From: Bimuria novae-zelandiae CBS 107.79
Lineage: Eukaryota > Ascomycota > Dothideomycetes > Pleosporales > Didymosphaeriaceae
Length of the DNA: 64,000 nucleotides
Direction: 5' to 3'
NCBI GenBank assembly: GCA_010015655.1
Contig: ML976695.1
Location: 91,873-155,872, forward strand
The translations under genes were made by a program, and so were the position numbers. Below the pieces are notes generated by a model, which was not told where the DNA came from, did no database searches, and saw only the letters and a list, made by a program, of their open reading frames with translations. Below, in pieces: positions 1-10,795 of this stretch (the first letter of the stretch is position 1; every line of letters starts with the position of its first letter).

Positions 1-256
1 CGATGGTGTCTTCGGGTCGCGACTCTCGAACGCGCGCTTCGAATGTGGGGGCCTGGGACGCGCTCGCTAGGGCTTGGAGGACGTTCGTAATAGGTTGAGG
101 TGGAGGTGGAGGAGAAGGAGAAGGTGGCAATTGAGATGGCTGCTGGGAGTCAACATTGATGGGCTGGCTGGCAGTGCCGCGAGGGCGCTTGTTCGGGCCA
201 GAAGGGCCAGCTTTTGTGCGCTTTTTCGCGTCTTTGTTAGTAGGTTTGGGCGGCAT
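1..256 (-). CDS. N-terminus of a probable hAT transposase, running off the left edge
   Basis: An open frame of 85 codons starts at the ATG on the minus strand at 256-254 and leaves the window without a stop. It begins with a basic stretch (MPPKPTNKDAKKRTKAG), then a Pro/Ser/Gln-rich spacer with a run of prolines, then PTFEARVRESRPEDTI. I recognise no catalytic domain in this part. Basic starts followed by disordered linkers are usual in fungal hAT transposases. The flank supports that reading: subterminal repeats at 492-650 and a hAT-like terminus at 645-657. The frame shows no RIP-type stops, unlike the other elements here, so this copy may be younger. It could instead be an unrelated basic protein. 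Confidence 0.55.
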   Translation of the reverse strand, partial: MPPKPTNKDAKKRTKAGPSGPNKRPRGTASQPINVDSQQPSQLPPSPSPPPPPQPITNVLQALASASQAPTFEARVRESRPEDTI

Positions 257-491
257 AGCGACGGTGATCGTGAGGCAGAAATAATAACTCTAAGAACTAA
301 TTGTGGGTGAAGAATTCAACATTGAGATAGGTGGGCAAGCATATGGGATAAACGCGTTGGGTGGCTGGCGGAGCGCTAGTACTAATCGATAAAAACTCAA
401 CACCAAGAAAGTATCGTGAGATAGCTTTTACTGCAAAATCAATCGCCTCACGCCCTATCGCGGCCCCCATCTCCCGCCTGCCTGCCCGCAC

Positions 492-640
492 ATCAAGCCT
501 ATCAAGCCTATCAAGCCTATCAAGCCTTCAAGCTTTCTGCTTGCGGCTTGCTGGCTTGATTCTACTTTTGCTAACAGTTTGGCTGGCTGGATTGAATACC
601 TCAAGCCTCAAGCCAGCCAGCCAGCTATCAAGCTTAGCTG
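492..640. repeat. Subterminal repeat cluster (TCAAGCC / GCCAGCCAGC motifs)
   Basis: The 9-mer TCAAGCCTA is repeated four times in tandem from 492. It is followed by inverted forms (GGCTTGCTGGCTTGA around 546-560 and CAAGCCAGCCAGCCAG around 609-624). Clusters of short direct and inverted motifs just inside the termini are typical transposase-binding regions of hAT elements. The inverted pairs could also fold as hairpins. Confidence 0.55.
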
Positions 641-671
641 GATTGTTGCCAAGTCTGATAAAAAGTAAATA

Positions 672-2182
672 ATAAAAATTCCCTATTACACTCTAGATTA
701 AATGCTTAATTATAGAATGTAAGGTTAAGGACCAAGTGCTCTACTTCTAAGGACGAAAATGGGTACTAAACCACGAACCCCTACGAACGTCTATTATTGA
801 GTAGATACACTGTTCTGTGGCTACTAGGCACCCTGGCAGAGAGATTATATATAAGATAATTACAAGAGACTTCTTTTGGCTAGGAATGTCTAACGATATT
901 TGACGATATATACGGAACTGCGATACATGCGGAAGAATAAAACTGTGAAGAGATAGTCTGCAAGGCTTTTTGAAACCCCTGCCAGTGCCCGAACAAATCT
1001 GGAAGGAGATCTCGATGGACTTTGTTAAGGGCTTGCCAGAGAGCAACGGCAATACAAACCTTATAGTTGTTACTAACTACCTAAGTAAAGACGTCGTGTT
1101 TGTGCTGCTAGTAAACCTAGAAATAGAGACAGTAGTGCAAGCGTTTATTACGTATGTTATTGCCTACTATTAGATTCCTAATATAATTACGTTAGATCGA
1201 GGCAGCTAATTTGTCAGCGTGTTCTAGACAAGACTCTGCGAGATTCTTTAGATTAAGTAGCGATTATCTACAGCATTCTATGCTTAAACTAATGGAGTAA
1301 TAGAGCGCATGAACAGCACATGGGAGACATATATGAAAGCCTTTGTTAGCTGGGCTTAAAATGACTAGGCACCTCTCTGCCCGCTAGCACAAATTGTAAT
1401 TAAAGGACGAGACGTAACAACGACAAGGATGTCTCCTTTCTTCCTTTAGCATGGGTATAATATTAACCCACTGTAGCTAGAGATACCTGCGGGCGCCAAT
1501 CGCAGAAAGTACACTATACATGAGAGGTCTAACCGCGAGAAAGCCGAGTCTATTGTTACTAAACTACGCTATCTTGTAGAACTTGCGCAAGCATCTATGG
1601 CACAGGAATAGCAAGAGCAGGAACGTTAAGCTAATAGGTATTGCCGAGAAGCGCCACACCTCCGCGTCGGCGATAAAGTATGGCTGAAATTAGACAAGCA
1701 GTTTGCTACAGGCCGAAAATTAAAGAAGCTAGACTAGAGGAGCGCGAAGTACACAGTTATTAAGGTAATAAACACGCATACAGTTTGACTAAATACACCT
1801 TTAGGCCCTTATAATGTTTTCTATATTAACTAACTCTAACTAGCAGTATTAGACCCCTTACCAAGCCAAATAAAGGACGACGACCAGCCACTGCCAATTT
1901 AGGTAAATACTAATGGCGCAGATATATAGGAAGTAGAAGATATATTAGCAGAAGTGTGCTGACGACGCGGACGGGGATAGAAGTGGTGGTATAAAGTGAA
2001 ATAGAAAGGCTACCACCTACCAACTATAGAGCTAGCTAAAAATCTCTAAAATACTAAAGCGAAAATTTAATAGGAGTAATTTATAAAGCTATATTAAGAC
2101 CTTAATACATAACTTCTTCCTGCAGGGTTTTGGCGTGGATCTAATAACCTTTATCCGGACGCCATAAGAGAGGAGGGGGGTA
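672..2182 (+). pseudogene. Ty3/gypsy (chromovirus) pol remnant: integrase and chromodomain
   Basis: Translation in one frame, with many TAG/TAA stops, gives the C-terminal half of a Ty3-type polyprotein. The order is: an integrase zinc-binding H2C2 region (NHEPL near 760, then C-x2-C in NCDTCGRI near 925); the integrase core (IWKEISMDFVKGLPES at about 1000-1045); a post-core segment (HLRVGDKVWLKLDKQF near 1665); and a chromodomain-like tail (WYKVK-stop-KGYHLPTIE near 1985-2030). Gag, protease and reverse transcriptase are missing, so this is a 5'-truncated copy. Most stops fit CAA/CAG to TAA/TAG changes, the pattern expected from RIP. It is not functional. Confidence 0.85.
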
Positions 2183-2183
2183 A

Positions 2184-2398
2184 TGTAATAGGCTAGATGC
2201 CTTGTTATACTATTCCTTGGTAAAACCCTTGGTGAAACCCTTAGTGCTCCTTTAGACTAAGTGGGGCCTTAGAAATCTCTTAAATCTTCTTGACAATAAC
2301 AGCGCACATATAAGTTTGGCCTTACTTATAGATAGTTTGCTCCTTATCGAATACAATCCTGTTACCAGGCATCGGCAACCTTTGCGCAGCCCCTTACA
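2184..2398 (+). repeat. Putative 3' LTR of the Ty3/gypsy remnant
   Basis: Directly after the chromodomain frame comes a purine-rich tract (AGAGAGGAGGGGGG at 2167-2180). A sequence starting TGTAATAGG then runs to ...CCCCTTACA, giving a TG...CA-bounded block of about 215 bp. Position after the coding end and polypurine tract supports a 3' LTR. The 5' LTR is absent, so the length cannot be confirmed by comparison. Confidence 0.5.
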
Positions 2399-3799
2399 CG
2401 AGAATCCAGTTTGATAACACTTGAGTAAAAGTGAGAAGGCTAAAGGAAAAGATAGGGTTTTAGAAAGAATTAATGCCTCAGATTGTACCCAATGGAATGG
2501 TTGCGAAGGATATGAATCTCAATGTTGCGTATGTAATTATTTATAATTGGTTGCCTTGATATGCAGGACACGCATCGAGAGGAGGCAGATGACCAGAGTT
2601 GTGAGCAAGGCTGAATCCGGACACCACTCAGGAAGGAAGCCGGGAAACATATTCGAAGTCCATCGCTGCTAGAGCAATGATCATCCAACGATGTTGCAAA
2701 ACACCAAGCTGCTTCACCGGTTTGCCTATTGGCACCTCGTCTATCGAATGCTAACCTTAGTCACTTGGAGGTCTCCGCCTTCTTCGTACGGGCTGAAAAG
2801 GCGGTGAGCTTAGACACACAAGGCATTTCCAATGCTTTGTGTGATCATCCTAACGGTAATAGATATGAAAATGAGTGTAGAGGGAGATGGATTGTCATGC
2901 GTGTATCAAAGCTACCTCTATAGACTGCGAACGATCTGAAGATATCAAAACAGCTAATAGTGAAGGCAATTCATAGCTTCAATATAATGTAGGGACAAGT
3001 AACGCTCCAAAGTCGAGCCTTTTCAAAAACGCCCGCAAGGTTGACTTAATCCACTTAGAATCTGGAAGCTTCAAGCCTTAAAGCAAGGGCAGCGTATAGA
3101 TGAACGGTAGATCAATAGACACTGGGTCTCAGAAGAGGTTAGTGCAAGAACCAGAGTATAACAACGTAAATAGTTGATAAGGCAACAGTAACCTTAATCC
3201 GCTGCTTGAAGGCAGCTCCTGTCTCGGTTTTGTACGCCAGAAACCGATTCCAGTGGTTTTTGTTACCCAAATCTTTCGCTAAGCTCACGAGATAACGTGT
3301 CCCACCAGTAAGCTGCGCACACCAGTAAGCTGCGCACCCCATCAAAACTAACGCGGCTTTTTGCACGATAGCTCAACAACGCAACAGTTAAATTTAATAT
3401 AGATAAATTTATATGATAGCTATTAGAGTCGCTAGCGAAACCAGCTTCACCCCTAAAGGCGGCTGCAACATAGCTTTAGCAATTTATAAGCGGATGTTTT
3501 GGCATCCCACTTTATCCAGGTATGTTACCGGTAGGCGCCTTTGGCCTTGGCACGAACGTGGATCCAAACAACGTTGCTGCCTACGCTGACATAACATGCT
3601 TAGATAGTCAGCCGACCGGTGAGACCACGATAAGTATAGTAGATTACTGCCATCTTTGTTCTTCATCAACTGTGCCTCTTCTGCGGTATCGCAGCAGGCA
3701 AAGCTAGATGAAAGATAGGCTTCAGTTGATAAGCTCATCGTAAGCCTCCAATCTCTCTCCATCACCGCATCACGAGTTCTGATTACGGAGACCCATACG
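2399..3799. other. Non-coding stretch; no supported gene
   Basis: Short open frames on both strands lack codon structure, splice continuity or recognisable domains. The only local structure noticed is an imperfect direct duplication of about 18 bp (CCAGTAAGCTGCGCAC twice, around 3305-3340). The last few hundred bases should hold the promoter and 5' UTR of the gene starting at 3800; I see no clear TATA box. Confidence 0.4.
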
Positions 3800-5053
3800 A
3801 TGGCGTCAAGCTCCGCGCATGATGCGAAGAATATGTACCCGAAACGACTTCGCAAACGAACTGATAACACAGCCTATCGCATGCCTGGTAAGTCAAAGTA
3901 GCTCACAATTTTATGTTGTCTGACGCGATGCAGGCCTAACGGCTCCAAGGTTCATCATCTGTGACCGACATGGACCTCCTCTTAAGTCCGCCCAGGTTCC
4001 TCTCGCACGGGCTTTAGTTCTGTTCGACCTTCAACTTGTCCGCCGAGTTCAAAAGTTTCACCGAAAAGGTGCTTCATCTACAGATGAAACACGCAAAGCC
4101 GAAGCTCTTCGTTGGATAGAAGATTGTAATGATATCATACAGCAGTGGAAAGACATTAACACAGGGCAATGTCAGTTCAGTGAGCTGTATATCAAAGGCA
4201 ATTGCTTTATTCCTATTTGGACAGAAGGCATGCGCATCATTAAAGAGGTGCTTGTGAGTAACCCAGTTTCCAGCAATCAGTCTCAGAAGCGAGATGACTT
4301 CGCGGGTATTATGGGAGAATACGACCGTCAAGCAGACAGCCTGCAGACCCAGATGGTTGATACTGCTCATCGGGGTCTTTTCGACCCAGAATTCCTCAAT
4401 CCAATCCAAGAGCGCTGGATGCGGCTGGACGAAACTCTTAAGTTGCATTTCGACTTGTGTGCCCTTTATGGTGGCGAAGACGAACCCTTTCTTTCCCGAC
4501 GTTCACTCACATGGTTAGTTGCTGATTCTGAACTTAGATAGAGGACGCTAATGTATGTTGCAGGCCAGAAGTTCGAAGCTTGGTACAGGTGGATGATGTA
4601 GGGACAAAACGTGACGACAAATTTGGTCAAATCCAACTTGCTAGCAGGCCCAGGAAGGAAACTGAGCCTGATACAACAGCCGGGTCTAAGGTAGCCAACG
4701 CTTTCATTTTGTGGCTAGTAGTCTTCAGCTGTGCTGTGGCTCCTGCCGCATTATTCGCTCTTGGTTACTCCCGTTCACTTCATCTCCAAGGAACAGTAAA
4801 CGACGCAGACTTCTGGTTCCTTATACAAGCTACATTGGTGCAAATTCAAGGGCTAGTAGTTTCTGCGCTTCTTGAAAGAAAGCGTGGCCGCCTACCAAGA
4901 TGGCGCTGGGCCATTCCGGCTGCAATTGCAGGAGCTTGTTCTATCGTGGCGATTCCCCTTTATCTGACTGTACCAAGAGATTGGAGCTCTTTTCTCTCTC
5001 TAGTTGCCGGAACAACTCAATCTTTTATGATATTGCAATTATTTCTTTTCTAA
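3800..5053 (+). CDS. Hypothetical four-helix membrane protein, three exons
   Basis: Three exons (3800-3887, 3934-4513, 4564-5053) join in frame to 1158 nt, 385 aa. Intron 1 (46 bp) runs GTAAGT...CTGAC...CAG and intron 2 (50 bp) GTTAGT...GCTAAT...CAG; both splice codons close exactly. Residues about 1-260 are soluble and mostly helical, rich in Arg/Asp/Glu/Trp (for example ALRWIEDCNDIIQQWKD). The C-terminal 120 residues hold four hydrophobic segments: VANAFILWLVVFSCAVAP, FWFLIQATLVQIQGLVVSALL in part, WAIPAAIAGACSIVAIPLYL and FLSLVAGTTQSFMILQLF. That predicts an integral membrane protein with a large N-terminal cytosolic region. I recognise no family. No stops or RIP damage are present although transposon remnants lie on both sides, so the gene is probably live. 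Confidence 0.75.
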
Positions 5054-5309
5054 GGCGTCTATGATAGAGAAGTTGAAACCTAGTGGAGGTCCAAAAGAAC
5101 GCATTGTATTTGGGATGAGAGAGGAAGCTAAATGTAGCAGCGCAAGCAGCGTGGGTAGGAGGCAATTCATAGGCAGAAAAGAGTGTAACTATCTGTTTTT
5201 TTTTTCGTGCTGGACAAGGATGGGACGGCCCTCTGTACCAAAACAAGCGGCTTATTTAAGACGTCCCCTACCCATAAACTGTCACACTGAATACCATTCA
5301 TCTCTAAGC
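5054..5309. other. Short spacer between the membrane-protein gene and the pogo remnant
   Basis: Contains the 3' UTR of the upstream gene and a T-rich run near 5190-5200. No gene is supported. The outer inverted repeat of the neighbouring pogo element should lie near here but I could not find it, so that end is probably deleted or diverged. Confidence 0.35.
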
Positions 5310-7050
5310 CTAGTTTGAAGAGGCGAGACACCTTACTAAATAGAGCAAGTGGGGTTGCAGACCCCTACTTGCAGCTCGTGGAAATGGTGTTGCACTGCGT
5401 GCAGGGGTGAAGCTGCATTCGCTAGCAGCTGTATCTCTAGGTACACTAAGTACTTCTGTGGCCTTACTCTTGGCAGTTGCTGCATGTAGGTAGTGCTCGT
5501 GGTCGTCCTGCATAGTCTTCCTACTCTACCTGCTCGAGCATCCTTCTAGCCTCTACAGCCAGCCTTTGACCTTCCTCAGCCTGTAGAGCCCCTCTAGAGG
5601 CAATATACTATCTGCGCCTATCCTACCTTTGTCTACGGCGATAGTTAGCTGCTCGTAGCCTTCTATTTTCCTCTACTAAGATTGTTGCTAAGTTCATTGC
5701 AAGCTGACAGCCTTTGAGAAGCTGCGCGATAACTTGACTTGTAGGGCTCTAAGACTGTCGCTGTGGACGATTACGTATAAGTCTAGCCTGCTGCTTAACC
5801 TGAGTAGTAGTGTGAGGCGTCCTAGCTGTCCATGCTGTCTTAGCAACTATCTATGGTGGTGACGGTGTCCTAACTATAGTCAAGCATGAGAGGACCTAAT
5901 CTGGATAGGGAGGCACTAGCCCTATTGCTTAGAAGCTAGTCTAGATGTTCTGCTTTGTGAAGATAGCCCTACGTATACGTGGGTAGATTGACAGGAACTC
6001 TTCCTTGTCTACATGATGGATACGCTGTCTGGCTAACTTAGTCACCTCATGTCCGTACGCTGTCTTAAGAGGTGAGAAACAGCCGACATCTAGAGGCTGT
6101 AAGAGGTGGCTTGTATTAGCAGGCATATAGAGACTAACAATCCTATATGCCTTACTATACTAATCGAACTTAGGGGTAGCGTGGCTACTATGACTGTCTA
6201 GAATGAGCAGCCGCCAGGTGCCTACTGTACGAGACTCTATATGCCGATTGAAGCGCTCTAGCCAGGCGAGCCCTAGGTTATCTGTCGTCTAGCCATTGTC
6301 GCTAACAGCCAGTACCTAGCCAGCAGGTAGGTCGGTATACCAGCTAGCCTGGTGGAGCTTGCCAGGTAGGATGATGAAGGGTGGTGGTATAGACCACCCA
6401 GCTGCGCAGACGGCTTCAATCGTCGTAACGCAGTCTCGATTGCCAGGCTCTAGATGTATAGCCCTCCCCTATAGTATCTAAGCTAGTTACTACTCTAGAC
6501 GTAGAGGCGACCTCTATTATAAAGCCTTTCTCTCATCAAAATTGTAGATGTCTGTATCTAGTATGCCGTATGTCTGTCGTGTCTCCTCCACAAGCTTGTA
6601 CCAGGCAGAGATTTTGACAGGATCCTCGCAGAGCGCGCGCTGGCTATGGAAGCTTCTAGACCACTTGGTCTGTAGGTCTGGCTAAGCCTTGATGAAGCGC
6701 GATACCCAGTTCTTGCCTACAGGCCGTGGGGCAGGGATCTGGCCGCGCGCAGCAAGTAGATGGCTGGCCATCCTACGTACGTTGATAATCTGGGGTGGAA
6801 ATCTACGTCGGTTAAGGTCTAGTATCCACTCTAATAAGACCTGCTCCTCTGTAAGGTATAGCTTTTGATTTGGTGGTCTCGTCTCGTGTTTTGGCATGCC
6901 GTTGTGTAGGCGCGTTTGTAGCGTCAATCGTGGGACGACAAAAGACGTAGCAAGGCGGCGGAGAGATAGACAAGGATTAGATCTATAAGAGGTAATAACT
7001 AGATTAATCCTGCCTTCTTTTAAAGACTGTAAAGGACGTGGTTGTGGCAT
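5310..7050 (-). pseudogene. Degenerate pogo/Fot1-like transposase
   Basis: Minus-strand translation from the ATG at 7050 shows an N-terminal helix-turn-helix half (KEGRINLVITSY, then RLATSF.VPRLTLQTRL) and a CENP-B-type DNA-binding half (LTEEQVLLEWILDLNRRRFPPQ, ending PVGKNWVSRFIK). The DDE region follows, readable as MPANTSHLLQPLDVGCFSPLK (about 6126-6060), the C-terminal part of the DDE-1 catalytic domain. The tail down to 5310 is rich in Arg/Glu/Gln (LAMNLATILVEENRRLRAAN). Many in-frame TAG/TAA codons break it, so it is dead. Pogo/Fot1 transposases cut and paste at TA sites. Confidence 0.8.
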
Positions 7051-7091
7051 TATCGCGATAGAAAGTTGATGTGATGGACGCGTCTTGGTAG

Positions 7092-7137
7092 GGTGTCCAG
7101 CTTGGTGGAGTGGCCAGCTTGCTGGTGGAACACGTTA
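7092..7137 (-). repeat. Probable 5' terminal region of the pogo/Fot1 remnant
   Basis: Upstream of the transposase ATG, the minus strand reads CGTGTTCCACCAGCAAGCTG and continues with repeated CCACYAAGCTGG motifs before the coding start. This looks like a terminal inverted repeat with internal repetition. No matching inverse copy was found at the left end near 5300, so the element is probably truncated at its 3' side. Confidence 0.35.
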
Positions 7138-7712
7138 AGGTATGATACTATGTCAGCATGGCACAAGCCTGCTCGCTTACGATTCTAGATACCGACCGGG
7201 GTGGCAATATTGTAAAACTCCGCATGACACAGTAGCTGCATGGGCCAGCGGAAGCTAGCTGGTACTATTAAGAGGTTCAGTGTAAGCGACTCATTGCGCA
7301 GACGTCGTTGAAAGACCAAATAAGCTATCCTGTGAGTCTGCTCTTTGGTGGTCTTCATTCTTAGCTTTGGCATAACTGATTTTCGACCAGTCCGGGAGGA
7401 TTCAAAATCGCTGTAATTTTGGGATCACAAGTTCGGACTATATCTCGAAGATGGCAAAATATATTATTCCACCCCAAGAGTGTAAGTCTGGGGTGGGTTG
7501 AGAGCTGTATATTAGATGGAACTGGAAGTAACTATGATTTGTCTCGCCACACTGTGTGTCTCGCGACGTTGTGCGGCACGTTAGCATTATGTTCCTACAT
7601 TTGTAGCATCGCTATCGTCATGCGTATGTTATAAAAAGCCTCAATCGTGCCCGTTCGAGCTCCCCGCACCCCCGGATGACGTATATTTTCGCGCTAATTC
7701 GGAGCCCGGATA
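7138..7712. other. Spacer between two pogo elements; no supported gene
   Basis: A 62-codon minus-strand open frame (7185-7373, starting MPKLRMKTTKEQTHR) shows no recognisable domain and is not supported by splicing or context. The rest is ordinary mixed sequence. The target site of the element that starts at 7713 lies at the right edge, in a TA-rich context (GGATATTATAACG). Confidence 0.35.
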
Positions 7713-7768
7713 TTATAACGTGCCCGTGCGCAGTGTGCCCGGATTCACAGTGTGCCCCGCAGAACACC
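7713..7768 (+). repeat. Left 56-bp terminal inverted repeat of the pogo/Fot1 element
   Basis: Begins TTATAACGTGCCCGTGCGCA and ends CCCCGCAGAACACC. Its reverse complement occurs without mismatch at 17974-18029. It lies about 50 bp upstream of the transposase ATG at 7817. Confidence 0.92.
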
Positions 7769-7816
7769 AACGCGCGTCTCAACACCACAACTCCAACGCG
7801 CGATAACTCCACGACC

Positions 7817-8949
7817 ATGGCTCCGATTGATAAGGCGATTAAGGATCTAAAATCGCGAGGTTCAGAAGAACAATTTACATTGAAGGAAGTTGCTGAAAAG
7901 CATGGCGTTGACCGGTCAACTCTGGGGCGGCGATGGAGAGGCGTGACAGGGCCTAGGGATGCTAGGCATGCCAGCAGGCAAGCTCTCAACCCACAACAGG
8001 AGTTAGAGCTTGTACGATATATCACTAAGCTTAATAAGCAAGGCCTACCTCCTATAAGGGAGATAATTAGGAATTTCTTATTAAAAGTAGCCCGTCAGTA
8101 GCTTAGCGAGAGCTAGGTTACTCGCTTTATTAACCGGCACGAGATCTATCTTATCTTAAAGTGGACCACCGCCATGGATCGTACGCGCCACCTGGCTAAT
8201 TCTAAGTTAAAATACCGTCTCTACTTCGAGCTACTGCATCGAAAGATCACTGAATATCACCTTGAGGCTCGAGATATATATAATATAGATAAGAAGGGCT
8301 TCTTGATTGGCTTAATAGGCAGAAGTAAGAGGATATTCAGCAGGCGTTAATGGGAGAAGAAGGAGGTTCGAGCATCTCTCTAGGATGGATTACGCGAGTT
8401 TCTGACACTCCTGGCCTATTGCTGCGCTGATGGGAGCTCGCTGCCTCCAGCCCTTATCTACGTAGCTAAAAAAGGAGCTATACGATTAAGTTGGGTAGAG
8501 GATATTAAGGCAGGAGAACATGAGGTCTTTGTCTTATTATCTCTAACAGGCTAGTTAAACGATAACATAGGCCTAGCTTGGCTTGAGCAGGTGTTTGATC
8601 GCTATATAAAGTAGCGATTAGGGGAGATGGCGGTTGCTTATCCTCGATAGCTATGGATCTCATGTTATAATGGAGTTTATCGACTACTGTGGTCGCCATA
8701 GGATCCTCCTTATAGTCCTTCCTCCCTATTTAACTTACACGCTCTAGCCGCTTGATGTAGTGCTGTTTAAGCCACTCTTTTAAGCCTACTCTAACGAGCT
8801 TACTAACCATCTATATAAGGCTTAAGGCCTTGTTCTAATTAAGAAAGGAGACTTCTTCCCACTCTTCTGGAGCGCCTGGATATCCTCCTTCACGGAGAGC
8901 CTTATATTGAAGGCCTTCGAAGCTACTGGGATCTGGCCGATGGACGCTA
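7817..8949 (+). pseudogene. Fot1/pogo-like transposase, N-terminal and catalytic part
   Basis: Starts at ATG 7817 (MAPIDKAIKDLKSRG). Visible parts in order: a psq-type helix-turn-helix (FTLKEVAEKHGVDRSTLGRR), a CENP-B-type segment (ELVRYITKLNKQGLPPIREII), the start of the DDE-1 catalytic region (DIYNIDKKGFLIG, where the first Asp is expected), LPPALIYVAKKGAIRLSW, and a late motif FEATGIWPMDA where the frame is cut by the LINE insertion. In-frame TAG/TAA codons occur throughout and match CAG/CAA decay. The rest of the protein resumes at 16859. Confidence 0.85.
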
Positions 8950-10795
8950 TCCGCAAGGCCACTATTGCCTGTGTATACCCGTCGCTTCTGTATGGGACTG
9001 AATGCTGGTACAGAGGCCGCACTAAACAGCCACATACACTCAAACCAGGCAGGCCTCAAGAGGTTAGCGCTTACATTGGATGGCATATAGCTGCTATAGA
9101 CAAGACACTGGCTATAGCAGTAAGGGGCATTCTACCAGCGTAGAGAACAACCCCTATAGCTGCACTCTTTCGAGACGCTGGACTATTATCTATAGTAGTA
9201 GCACTAGAGGAAGCTAAACTTAGATTTGCAACCTACTTGCGAACTACAGATGTAGACTATCCTCTTACTAGGCGCACATTAGTACATATAGTAAACAGGG
9301 GCGTAAAAACTGGACAACCCTAGCGAGTTAAGACAAAAGTCCAACAGATAGCATCTCTTCTACTAGAGATCCTTAGGACTACACTCACAGCCCCTTACTA
9401 CTTAACTGGCTGCCGAACTGACCCAACGCTTGGCATAGACAAGAAGACTGTAGCTAAGGCTTTTAATATATGGTGGGCCTATCTCTTACTACTAGACGTG
9501 ACTATCTTCTTAGATGGCTCTGAACAGTACACAAAGGAAGGAGAAAAGCGGGTGACCTACAGCTTTATAGTGTATTAGAATGGAAAGCAACTATAGACTA
9601 GACGCGGGTTACTTAACTCTACCTTGCACGTCTTTAACGCTAAGGCAGTAGGAGCATGGAGAGGCTTCTAGCACACTATAAGATAACTAGAGTTTAATAC
9701 CCGTTAAATCTGGCTATGTATAGATAGCACCTTAGTTATATAGTGCCTAAGGGGCGATTTACCCCCCACCTCTTAATGGGCCTTTTTGGAGTGCCATGGC
9801 GCTATAGAGACTTACGACGTCTCTATTAAATGGGCCCCCGGACACCTAGGCATTGAAGGAAATAAGGCAGCAGACAGATTAGCTAACCTAGAAGCCTAAC
9901 ACCTATTACCCCTAACGGGTAAAGCTACTCTATCTATACTTTTAGGTATCAAGACAATTGCCCGTAAGATATTATAACACACATAGTAGATCTGGTGGTC
10001 TGACAAAAAGAATAAACTCTCTAGATGGTATAAAAGCTAGCACCTAGACTATGCACCACGCAGCAGTCTAAAGGAACTAGACCTACCAAGAGCTATCCTA
10101 GCTAGACTGCTTTCTATTTAGTCTAGATATAGGGATTTTGCCTGGTACCACTAAAAGTACAACTACAAGGATGCAAACCTTACCTGCTTATATAGACAGG
10201 ATAAGACACTAGAGCACCTTGCGCTCTGCCGTAAGACCCTAGGGGCCTTTAGTAGATGGCTACTTCGACCACCTACACTACCATCCAGCCGGGCTGACGG
10301 CCTGGCGTATACTGCGGTGCTGCTAGGGGATCTAGAGGCCTTTAAAGCCTTCACCTAACTCACATAGTACTACACTAAGATTTGTCCCCGCTAGCTCTTG
10401 CAGCCCTGCAATAGCAACAAGTAATACAGCACCTAGCAAGAACTAGGTCTAGTATAATAGCTATAATACTCCCTACCCCTCTTCCTCTCTTTCCCCTCCC
10501 CCTACACACACACACACACACACACACTCGCTCTCTCTCTCTCTTAGCACATAGATGCCTCAAAATGCAAGGAAACCACCCTAATGTACATACATCGCTT
10601 AGCCTCCCTAACTAGAAGGGGAGCTATAGTTCTAAAATAGTAGTAATACCCGCGCAGGCAAGAAATGCTTTCTAGGGTAGTATATTAGTACTGTAATTCT
10701 ATAGCTTAGCACGTCGTATATGCCCTTCGAGAGGCGAGATGGTGGACTTAATCCCCATTAAAGAGACGTAAAATAAATACCAACCAACCAACCAA
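8950..10795 (+). mobile_element. 5'-truncated Tad/I-type LINE (copy 1)
   Basis: Starts abruptly at TCCGCAAGGCCACTATTGCC, which matches about position 14999 of the complete copy, and follows that copy to its end. It therefore holds only the end of the reverse transcriptase region, the RNase H domain and the 3' tail. It ends in the same (ACCA)n-type tail and is followed by the 13-bp target duplication CCGATGGACGCTA (10796-10808). Truncation at the 5' end is the usual result of target-primed reverse transcription. Stops (TAG/TAA) are frequent. Confidence 0.88.
10505..10545. repeat. (CA)n-(CT)n microsatellite in the 3' region of LINE copy 1
   Basis: A run of CACACA followed by CTCTCT lies about 250 bp before the LINE end. 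The same compound microsatellite sits at the matching place in copy 2 (about 16549-16591) with a slightly different length. It is therefore part of the element, not a chance repeat. Confidence 0.85.

Larger units (their letters stand above)
1..657 (-). mobile_element. Terminal part of a hAT-type DNA transposon
   Basis: Read on the minus strand, the right end begins CAGACTTGGCAACAATCC at 657-640. This follows the CAG-N-CTGCCAAC-like pattern of the two complete hAT elements in this window (CAGCGCTGCCAACGAA and CAGGGCTCGCAACGG). The next bases outward, ATAAAAAG at 658-665, would be the 8-bp target duplication; its partner lies outside the window. Between this end and the transposase start at 256 lie clustered short repeats. 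The assignment is an inference from terminus, repeats and ORF position. Confidence 0.5.

Noticed and set aside
3484..3870. 128-codon minus-strand ORF overlapping the first exon of the membrane-protein gene
   Set aside because: It lies antisense to an exon whose splice junctions close a 385-aa frame. It shows no domain and is a frame shadow.
10505..10545. CA/CT repeats considered as CRISPR-like or regulatory array
   Set aside because: Simple compound microsatellite without unique spacers, carried by the LINE.
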